Source of the DNA: PALSA-607 sp036509315
GTDB lineage: Bacteria; Actinomycetota; Actinomycetes; Acidothermales; Acidothermaceae
NCBI GenBank assembly: GCA_036509315.1
Contig: DATCFU010000034.1
Span: forward strand, 14,006 to 78,005
Direction: 5' to 3'
DNA: 64,000 nucleotides
A program made the translations under genes and the position numbers. Below, piece after piece: positions 57,931 through 64,000 of this stretch (the stretch's first letter is position 1; the number at the start of each line of letters is the position of its first letter). Below the pieces are notes generated by a model. That model made no database searches. It was not told where the DNA came from and saw only the letters and a program-made list of their open reading frames with translations.

Positions 57931-59063
57931 CCGCCGCCCGGTGCCCCGAGATGGGATGTCCCTAGAAGAGGCGCACCGACGAGGTAGCCGAGCAACGTCT
58001 GCTCCACGCGTTCGATGACCCGTACATCGACGCGCTCATCGCGGGTGTGGGCAACGTCAGGGTCGCCGGGCCCGAAGTTCACGGCAGGTATTCCGAGCTC
58101 AGCGAACCGCGCCACGTCGGTCCAACCGAACTTGGCCACGGGTGGCACGCCGATCGCAGCGACGAACGCGGCCGCCGCCGGTTCTTCGAGCCGCGGCAAT
58201 GCGCCGGGTGCAGCGTCCGTTGCAATGACTTCGTAACCCGCGAACACCTCGCGCACATGCTCGACCGCGCCGGCGACATCGCGATCGGGGGCGAACCTGA
58301 AGTTGATCGTCACAGTGCACGCATCGGGTATCACGTTGCCCGCGACGCCGCCATTGATGCGCACGGCCGACAGCCCTTCGCGGTAGAGACATCCGTCGAT
58401 CTCGACCGAGCGCGGGCGGTAGTCGGCCAACCGCTGCAACACCGGCGCCGCCGCATGAATCGCGTTGTGTCCCAGCCACGCCCTCGCGGCGTGCGCGCGC
58501 GTACCGCTGAGCGTGATCTCCCCTCGAACCGTGCCTTGGCAACCAGCCTCGACCACGCCATTGGTTGGCTCGAGCACGATCGCCAGGTCACCGCGAAGCA
58601 CATCGACGCGTTGCCTCGCGAGCCGGCCGAGGCCGTTGCGATCGGACTCGATTTCCTCGCAGTCGTAGAACACGTACGTGAGGTCGTACGGCGTGCTGCG
58701 ACCTGCCGACGGTTGCAACCCCGCTGATGGTCGCAACAGGGCGGCCATCCGCAGCATCACGGCAACACCCGACTTCATGTCGCTCGACCCGCAGCCATGC
58801 AGGATGTCGCCGTCGCGACGCGACGGCACGTTGTCGGCGATCGGCACGGTGTCGAGGTGGCCCGCCAGCACGATGCGTTGCGGTCGCCCAGCATCAGTGC
58901 GCGCGAGAACGACGTTGCCGTCCCTCTCCACCGCGAGGTAGCCGAGTTGACGCAAAGCCAGCTCTACGTCGTCCGCTATCGGCTTCTCATTGCCACTTAC
59001 GGACGCGATATCGACGAGTGCCGCCGTTAGCGACGCGACGTCCGTCTCGATGTCTATCGTCAC
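57927..59063 (-). CDS. dapE: Succinyl-diaminopimelate desuccinylase
   Basis: A 378-residue M20-family dizinc hydrolase for lysine/meso-DAP synthesis. Metal ligands are in LAGHLDTVP, HGCGSSDMKSGV, DCEEIESDRNG and at the end NFGPGDPDVAHTRDERV; the dimerisation lid lies between. A short internal repeat (RPSAGLQPSAGRS) is visible near residue 115. GTG 59063. Follows dapD by 4 bases; the membrane protein overlaps its end. Rv1202 counterpart. Confidence 0.95.
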   Translation of the reverse strand: MTIDIETDVASLTAALVDIASVSGNEKPIADDVELALRQLGYLAVERDGNVVLARTDAGRPQRIVLAGHLDTVPIADNVPSRRDGDILHGCGSSDMKSGVAVMLRMAALLRPSAGLQPSAGRSTPYDLTYVFYDCEEIESDRNGLGRLARQRVDVLRGDLAIVLEPTNGVVEAGCQGTVRGEITLSGTRAHAARAWLGHNAIHAAAPVLQRLADYRPRSVEIDGCLYREGLSAVRINGGVAGNVIPDACTVTINFRFAPDRDVAGAVEHVREVFAGYEVIATDAAPGALPRLEEPAAAAFVAAIGVPPVAKFGWTDVARFAELGIPAVNFGPGDPDVAHTRDERVDVRVIERVEQTLLGYLVGAPLLGTSHLGAPGGG

Positions 59064-59067
59064 AGCG

Positions 59068-59916
59068 CTACTCCGCCACCCCGTGCTCGCGCAGCACGTC
59101 GTTCAAAACGAGCTTGTCGTGCGCGTGGCCCTCATCGAGACGTCGAAGCACGAGCAGGCACGGCATGCCGAAATCGCCACCAGGGAAGGACTTCACCCTC
59201 GTCGAGCCGACGCAGACCGACCATGCGGGCGCCTCACCGCGCGGCAACTCGTCGCCGCTCTCCGCGTCGAACACATGGGTCGACGCGGTCAGGATGCAAC
59301 CCGCTCCGAGCTTGGCACCGCGGCGCACCCGCGCGCCGTCAACCACCATCGAACGCGAACCGATGAACGCGTCGTCCTCGACAACAACAGGGACTGCGTT
59401 TGGTGGCTCGAGTACGCCGCCTAGCCCGACCCCACCCGACAGGTGCACGCGCCTGCCGACCTGCGCGCACGACCCGACGGTCGCCCATGTATCGACCATG
59501 CTGCCTTCATCGACGTAGCCGCCGATGTTGACGAAGCTCGGCAAGAGCACCGCACCGGGTGCAATGAACGCGCCCCAGCGCACGATCGCCCCAGGCACCA
59601 CTCGCACGCCGTCGAGGCGCGTCTTCAGCGGCATCCGGTCGTGGTAGTGGAAGTCGCCGGCCGATGACTCGTGCATCGCCAGCACCTTGAACGACAACAA
59701 GATCGCTCGCTTCGCCCGCTCATCAACGACCACGGCGTCAGAAGACGGATCGACCCAAGCCACCCGTGCTATTCCCTGGTCGAGCTGGTCGACGGCCTCA
59801 ACGACGAGGGCGCGGGCGGCGTCGTCGGCGGGACCGAGGTCGGCGCGACGATCCCACAGCGCGTCGATCTCGGCAGGAAGCGGACTGGTGATGAGCGGAC
59901 CCATGGCCGCTGACAC
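59068..59916 (-). CDS. dapD: Tetrahydrodipicolinate N-succinyltransferase, of the E. coli/proteobacterial type
   Basis: A 282-residue left-handed beta-helix acyltransferase. The hexapeptide core (IGGYVDEGSMVDTWATVGSC, AQVGRRVHLSGGVGLGGVLE, NAVPVVVEDDAFIGSRSMVV) and the N-terminal helical domain ending RMPLKTRLDGVRVVPGA match the ~274-residue E. coli DapD, not the ~317-residue M. tuberculosis DapD with its different N-terminal domain. GTG 59916 (or ATG 59904). It heads the dapD-dapE transcript, the same order as in mycobacteria, so the activity is the same but the protein family is not. Confidence 0.93.
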   Translation of the reverse strand: MSAAMGPLITSPLPAEIDALWDRRADLGPADDAARALVVEAVDQLDQGIARVAWVDPSSDAVVVDERAKRAILLSFKVLAMHESSAGDFHYHDRMPLKTRLDGVRVVPGAIVRWGAFIAPGAVLLPSFVNIGGYVDEGSMVDTWATVGSCAQVGRRVHLSGGVGLGGVLEPPNAVPVVVEDDAFIGSRSMVVDGARVRRGAKLGAGCILTASTHVFDAESGDELPRGEAPAWSVCVGSTRVKSFPGGDFGMPCLLVLRRLDEGHAHDKLVLNDVLREHGVAE

Positions 59917-59975
59917 TACCCAGTGCTCGCGCTTGCCCGAGGAGGACCGCTCCCGGCGATAGATTCGCGTTAGCC

Positions 59976-61010
59976 ATGACGACGTCCGATCGGCCCGTGC
60001 GGCGCCCGCGCCGGCCCCGCAGGCAGTCCCGCCGTGTCCGGCTGACCAGAACCATCGTCGTTTTCATCTCGCTGGCATTGGTGGCAACGGCCGTGGTGTA
60101 CGGCGTGAAGTCGCTGACTCCGCACCACACGGTCACCGACAGCTGCCAGGTTGTGGGTGAGACCACCGGCACGGTCTATGCCCTCGAGCCCGCGCAGCTC
60201 CTCAACGCCTCGATCATCACGGACGTCGCGATGCGCCGTCGGCTGCCCGAGCAAGCCGTGATCGTCGCGCTGGCAACGGCGCAGCAGGAGTCGAAGCTCA
60301 AGAACCTTGACTACGGGGACGCCGATTCGGTCGGTCTGTTTCAACAGCGTCCCAGTCAAGGGTGGGGGTCCCAAGTACAGATCCTCGACCCTGTCTATTC
60401 GGCCGGCAAGTTCTTCGACGCGCTCGTGAAGGTGCCGAACTGGGAAGGTCTCACTGTGGCTGCGGCGGCGCAGGCGGTGCAGCGCAGTGCATTCCCCGAC
60501 GCATACACGTCCTGGCAGCCGCTCGGCACGGCACTCGGTGCCGCGCTGACCGGATTGACGCTGACACAGCTCACCTGCCGCCTCGGACATCCGGGTCTGA
60601 CCGTGAAAGGCACCAAGAGCTCAAGCACCACATCGAGCCCCGCTTCGCAAGCGGCCTCGGCACCCCCCGCAACGGACCTGCCGATCGCGACCTCTTTAGT
60701 CGCCGCCGTGTCTGGTCTGACGTCCGGGCTTGCCTCCGACTTGCAGATCACCGCGCCGGCGGTCGTGGCGCACGGGACGAAGTCGGCCACGATCACGATC
60801 ACCGGCCTGTCACCGGTTGCTGGCGGTAACGATGCTGTGGCCGACCATCGGACGGCGACGGTCGCCGCATGGGCGCTGGCCCACGCATCGGAAGGCGTCA
60901 CGTCAGTCGTCGCCGGCACGCAGGAATGGCGGCCCGATCGCGATGGCTGGCAACCGACGAGCACCGCCGCGGCGTCCGGTGCCGTGATCATCACGGTGGC
61001 CACCCGCTAG
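59976..61010 (+). CDS. Membrane-anchored lysozyme-like protein
   Basis: A 344-residue protein. A very basic cytoplasmic start (about 1-24), one membrane helix (about 25-44, TRTIVVFISLALVATAVVYG), then a lysozyme-like domain (about 75-200) with VALATAQQESKLKNLDYGDA (catalytic-type Glu) and DSVGLFQQRPSQGWG. Similar proteins occur in many actinobacteria. The C-terminal third (Ser/Thr/Pro linker, then ATITITGLSPVAGGNDAVAD) is globular and of unknown role. Probably a cell-wall protein. ATG 59976 is divergent from dapD with 59 bases between. Confidence 0.85.
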   Translation: MTTSDRPVRRPRRPRRQSRRVRLTRTIVVFISLALVATAVVYGVKSLTPHHTVTDSCQVVGETTGTVYALEPAQLLNASIITDVAMRRRLPEQAVIVALATAQQESKLKNLDYGDADSVGLFQQRPSQGWGSQVQILDPVYSAGKFFDALVKVPNWEGLTVAAAAQAVQRSAFPDAYTSWQPLGTALGAALTGLTLTQLTCRLGHPGLTVKGTKSSSTTSSPASQAASAPPATDLPIATSLVAAVSGLTSGLASDLQITAPAVVAHGTKSATITITGLSPVAGGNDAVADHRTATVAAWALAHASEGVTSVVAGTQEWRPDRDGWQPTSTAAASGAVIITVATR

Positions 61011-61118
61011 TGCGCTTGCTGCGCCAGGGGTTTCCATAACTTCGAGGTATTTGTCCGCGCCGTCCCGACTCTTCTCCTTCGTAGCCGCCCATCCAGCGGG
61101 CGGCCTGAGGAGGACCCC

Positions 61119-62555
61119 ATGTCAGGAGACAGCAGGCGTATCGTCGGCGCCGCCAACCCGCGGGCGCTGGCCGAACTGCGAGCCGGCCGCAAGATCGACT
61201 GGTCGGCCGAAGAGGACGGCGGCGCCAAACTCATCGCTCAACTGCTCGACATGCCACTGAGCAAGATCGTCGACCCTAAGCACGGCTCGCCCATCTACGC
61301 AGGAGTGCCCCTGCACTTCGGCGCGGGAGGCAGTCAGACCCCCGTCGACCCGTCGGTCGACCTGCGTAGATTGTTCGAGACGACGCCTCGCGCGACGCAG
61401 TTGTTGCACGACGATCTGCTCAGCGACGCGACGCTCAAGGGCGACGGCACGAGCATCCACCAGCTGTCGGCGCAAACGGCCGACACACTCGGCACCGCAT
61501 TGCGGAAGGTCTCGACAAGCCCGGTGCAGGTAGCTGATGCGATGCACACCCAGCGAGCCGCGGAGGTTGCAACGGCTACCCGATTATCTGAGCTCTCGTC
61601 GGCCACATTTGTGGAGGCCGGCAAGTCACTCGGGCAGCTGAATCGCGACTACCTCATCCTGCCGCCCGGTTGGCTCCAGGACCTGCTCTCCGACCTCGAC
61701 TTCGGCATGCGCGGCGAGTTCTTCGTCGACGGGCCGACAGCGACCGCGCCAGTGCAGGGCGGGCTCGGCGACTGCTGGCTCATTGCAGCAATGGCTGCGG
61801 TTGCATGGACGCATCCGGAGCTCGTCTCAGAGCGCACCCGCAGGGAGAACATCCCTGGCAACGTCGATGCCGGAAACGCCGATCTGTATTTCGAGTTCAC
61901 CGACCAGCTGACGATCCCGGTGCTGTTCTTCACAATCTCGATCCCGTTCGTCTTCAAGATGTGGATCGGCGAGGAGTTGCCGCAGACGGCCGATGGCGGC
62001 TGGATCTACGCGCGCTCGTCAGTGTCCGGCGAAACCTGGCCAGCCGAGATCGAGAAGGCAGCCGCGGTCTGGCGCAGCGGTGGGAACGCCAACGACCCGC
62101 GGAGCAGCGACTACGCACACCTCAACGGCGGCGACCCCGCCTGGGCGGTGCACATCTTGACCGGCGGAACTCCCTGGTACCACTGGGCCGACGCCGATGA
62201 CACTTGGTCGACGATCCGCTCCCACTGCTCCGGCCAGCGCACGACGGATCCGCTCGTGGCCTGGACGTGGGGCAGCAGCGACGACTCCCCGAACAAGGTC
62301 GACTACGGCGACGCGCACATCGCGGCGAACCACGCCTACTCGATCCTCGGCACGTGGGAGACGAACAACCGCCAGTACGTGATCTTGCGCAATCCGTGGG
62401 GCTGGTACGAGGCGACACTGAACAGTTACGCAGGCACCTGGACGACTCCCGAGAGTTGGGGCAACGCACCCTCGACGTTGCCCGGCGACGGTGTCTTCGC
62501 GCTCGAGATTCACACGTTCCGCGAGTACTACATGGGCTTTGGCGGCGCGTCTTAG
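61119..62555 (+). CDS. Calpain-family (C2) cysteine protease
   Basis: A 478-residue protein with a C2 peptidase domain in its second half. The catalytic triad is complete: Cys219 (QGGLGDCWLIAAMAAVA), His405 (AANHAYSILGTW) and Asn425 (ILRNPWGWYE). The first ~190 residues have no recognisable domain, and no calcium-binding or signal sequence is seen. ATG 61119 has GAGGAGG nearby. Role and target unknown. It stands alone between a membrane lysozyme-like gene and dapC, converging on the latter with one base between. Confidence 0.92.
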   Translation: MSGDSRRIVGAANPRALAELRAGRKIDWSAEEDGGAKLIAQLLDMPLSKIVDPKHGSPIYAGVPLHFGAGGSQTPVDPSVDLRRLFETTPRATQLLHDDLLSDATLKGDGTSIHQLSAQTADTLGTALRKVSTSPVQVADAMHTQRAAEVATATRLSELSSATFVEAGKSLGQLNRDYLILPPGWLQDLLSDLDFGMRGEFFVDGPTATAPVQGGLGDCWLIAAMAAVAWTHPELVSERTRRENIPGNVDAGNADLYFEFTDQLTIPVLFFTISIPFVFKMWIGEELPQTADGGWIYARSSVSGETWPAEIEKAAAVWRSGGNANDPRSSDYAHLNGGDPAWAVHILTGGTPWYHWADADDTWSTIRSHCSGQRTTDPLVAWTWGSSDDSPNKVDYGDAHIAANHAYSILGTWETNNRQYVILRNPWGWYEATLNSYAGTWTTPESWGNAPSTLPGDGVFALEIHTFREYYMGFGGAS

Positions 62556-62556
62556 C

Positions 62557-63666
62557 TCACGCAGAGGTCAACCGACGAGCGGCTTCGGCGACGCGCTCGT
62601 CGGTCGCGGTCAGCGCGACGCGCACATGCCGGCGTCCGGCCTGCCCGTAGAAGATGCCAGGACCGGCAAGGATCCCGAGTTGCGCGAGCCACTCGATGCT
62701 GGCCCAGCAGTCTTCGTCGCGGGTCGCCCACAAGTACAGGCCGCCCTGGGAGTGCTCGACCGAAAATCCCGCTGAAACCAACGCGGGCCACAAAATCGCG
62801 CGTCGAGCCAGGTAGCGCGCGCGTTGCACTTCGACGTGCGCGTCGTCGTCGAGTGCAGCCACCATCGCCGCCTGCACGGGCGCCGGCACGATCATTCCGG
62901 CGTGCTTGCGGACCTCGAGTAGCTCGGCGATCAGCCCACCGTCGCCCGTGACGAAGCCGGCCCGGTAACCCGCAAGGTTCGATCGTTTCGACAACGAGTG
63001 GACGGCGAGCAGTCCCGCATGCGAGCCGCCACAGACCTCAGGATGCAGAACCGACAGCGCCGGCACCTCGTCGTCCCAGCCGAACTCGAGGTAGCACTCG
63101 TCGGAGACCACAATCGTGCCGCGATCACGTGCCCATTCGACAACCTTGCGCAGGTGCTCGACGCCGAGCACCTGACCGTGCGGGTTGGCGGGCGAGTTCA
63201 ACCACAGCATTGCGAGCGGCGCAGGCCCGACCGCGACCGTGCTGTCGACGACCAAAGGTTGCGCGCCTGCCAATCGCGCCCCGACGTCATAGGTCGGGTA
63301 CGCGAGTGCGGGAATGCCAACGGTGTCACCGGCGCCCACACCGAGCAGCGTCGGCAACCACGCGACGAACTCCTTGGCACCGATGGTTGGCAGCACGTTC
63401 GCGGGATCGGCGCCGGCTACGCCGTGACGGCGGCGCAACCAGCCGGCAGCGGCTTCGCGCACCGCCGACGTCCCGTACGTGGCCGGATAGCCGGGAGTAT
63501 TCGTGGTCGCCGCCAACGCGTCCTGCACGACAGCAGGGACGCCGTCGACCGGCGTCCCGACTGAAAGGTCGACGACGCCGCCGTCATGGGCGCGCGCCAC
63601 CGCGACATAAGGGGCGAGGCTGTCCCAGGGAAAATCAGGCAGCTCTAAGCCACGACGGCCCGCCAC
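62557..63666 (-). CDS. dapC: Succinyldiaminopimelate transaminase (class I/II aminotransferase)
   Basis: A 369-residue PLP enzyme of lysine/DAP synthesis. PLP lysine is in HSLSKRSNLAGYRAG; IGAKEFVAWLPTLL, LNSPANPHGQVL and SDECYLEFGW are the usual aspartate-aminotransferase-fold blocks. Rv1178, beside fdxC in mycobacteria, is the counterpart. GTG 63666 follows the ferredoxin stop by 8 bases; a longer frame overlaps the ferredoxin and is not used. It belongs to the same pathway as dapD and dapE above. Confidence 0.94.
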   Translation of the reverse strand: MAGRRGLELPDFPWDSLAPYVAVARAHDGGVVDLSVGTPVDGVPAVVQDALAATTNTPGYPATYGTSAVREAAAGWLRRRHGVAGADPANVLPTIGAKEFVAWLPTLLGVGAGDTVGIPALAYPTYDVGARLAGAQPLVVDSTVAVGPAPLAMLWLNSPANPHGQVLGVEHLRKVVEWARDRGTIVVSDECYLEFGWDDEVPALSVLHPEVCGGSHAGLLAVHSLSKRSNLAGYRAGFVTGDGGLIAELLEVRKHAGMIVPAPVQAAMVAALDDDAHVEVQRARYLARRAILWPALVSAGFSVEHSQGGLYLWATRDEDCWASIEWLAQLGILAGPGIFYGQAGRRHVRVALTATDERVAEAARRLTSA

Positions 63667-63674
63667 TCGACGAC

Positions 63675-64000
63675 TCAGTGCTTCTCCTGCTCCTGCGGCG
63701 GCAGCGCAGCGATCAGCGGGTGGTCCTTTGTGAGCGGACCCAACTTGGACGCGCCACCAGGAGAACCGAGGTCGTCGAAGAAGTCGACGTTGGCCTTGTA
63801 GTAGTCCTTCCACTGGTCCGGGACGTCGTCCTCGTAGAAGATCGCCTCCACCGGACACACCGGCTCGCAGGCGCCGCAGTCGACGCACTCGTCGGGGTGG
63901 ATGTAGAGCATCCGCTTGCCCTCGTAGATGCAGTCCACGGGACATTCGTCGACGCACGCGCGATCCTTCAGGTCGACACAGGGCTGGGCGATGACGTAGG
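63675..64000 (-). CDS. fdxC: 7Fe ferredoxin FdxC (first codons missing at right window edge)
   Basis: About 108 residues are present; the frame runs off the right edge, reading YVIAQPCVDLKDRACVDECP, so only the start (probably Met-Thr) is outside. Two cluster-binding sets are visible: CVDLKDRAC...ECPVDC for the 3Fe site and CVDCGACEPVCP for the 4Fe site. The C-terminal DFFDDLGSPGGASKLG is typical of the mycobacterial-type 7Fe ferredoxin. It carries electrons for P450s or other oxidoreductases. First gene of a ferredoxin-dapC operon. Confidence 0.95.
   Translation of the reverse strand, partial: YVIAQPCVDLKDRACVDECPVDCIYEGKRMLYIHPDECVDCGACEPVCPVEAIFYEDDVPDQWKDYYKANVDFFDDLGSPGGASKLGPLTKDHPLIAALPPQEQEKH

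Noticed and set aside
1..64000. CRISPR array, tRNA, rRNA, insertion sequence or prophage
   Set aside because: No regular spacer/repeat array, cloverleaf, transposase or integrase was seen on reading both strands; a computed search (tRNAscan, ISfinder-type) was not possible.

Overview
The window is high-GC DNA from an actinobacterium. It encodes S-(hydroxymethyl)mycothiol dehydrogenase (mycothiol occurs only in Actinomycetota), MoeZ, Ku with a stand-alone LigD-type polymerase, DUF3107, DUF3117, DUF6758 and DUF6221 proteins, and a SigE/RseA pair. Two stretches keep the gene content of two separate Mycobacterium tuberculosis regions as I remember it: 1-14.6 kb resembles Rv3202c-Rv3211 (AdnA, LipV-like hydrolase, ATL protein, MoeZ, DUF3107, ferritin-like protein, DEAD-box helicase), and 35-64 kb resembles Rv1201c-Rv1232c plus Rv1177/Rv1178 (MgtE-N protein, GlgC/GlgM, Mrp, SigE/RseA, O-methyltransferase, DUF3117, Tag, DivIVA-like, FolP2, LOG, DapE/DapD, DapC, FdxC). 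The exact genus cannot be read from this. No tRNA, rRNA, CRISPR array, insertion sequence or prophage was seen.

Layout. 1-5.3 kb: AdnA-like helicase (runs off the left edge), alkyltransferase-like protein, moeZ and an alpha/beta hydrolase. 5.3-6.9 kb: an ECF sigma factor with a membrane partner that looks frameshifted. 7-11.5 kb: mycothiol-dependent formaldehyde dehydrogenase, Ku and LigD polymerase, DUF3107. 11.5-18.1 kb: ferritin-like protein, DEAD-box helicase, Zn-ribbon protein and two membrane glycosyltransferases. 18.1-28.3 kb: a chemotaxis cluster transcribed leftward (cheA-cheW-unknown-cheB-cheR-cheY-cheX-cheY) with a divergent receptor that has almost no extracellular domain; no flagellar genes are present. 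28.3-35.2 kb: spermidine-synthase-like protein, MarC, PHP phosphoesterase, DUF6758, Nudix, and a DosR/DosS-like regulator and kinase facing each other. 35.4-45.9 kb: MgtE-N/CBS protein, DUF1003, glgC/glgM, DUF6221, MFS exporter, a PilB/GspE-type ATPase carrying extra Zn-ribbon and receiver-like domains, MarR, Mrp. 46.1-53.6 kb: RseA/SigE, O-methyltransferase, leucyl aminopeptidase, DUF3117, enoyl-CoA hydratase-like protein, Tag, SRPBCC, DivIVA-like, FolP2-like. 53.6-64 kb: SRPBCC/ArsR operon, YbaK, two LOG proteins, an aldo/keto reductase broken by one amber codon, dapE, dapD, a lysozyme-like membrane protein, a calpain-family protease, dapC and a 7Fe ferredoxin (cut by the right edge).

Most notable. 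(1) The PilB/GspE ATPase has two motifs matching the c-di-GMP-binding MshEN repeat and ends in Zn ribbons and a degenerate receiver; the chemotaxis kinase CheA in the same window carries a related MshEN-like pair in its linker. This suggests, but does not prove, a surface-motility pathway in which a second messenger acts on both proteins. (2) Both ECF sigma genes have plausible autoregulatory promoters of different sequence, and sigE has a 21-codon leader ORF overlapping its start codon. (3) The SRPBCC/ArsR operon is preceded by two well-formed operator palindromes. (4) A 38-bp palindrome occurs twice, 9.8 kb apart.
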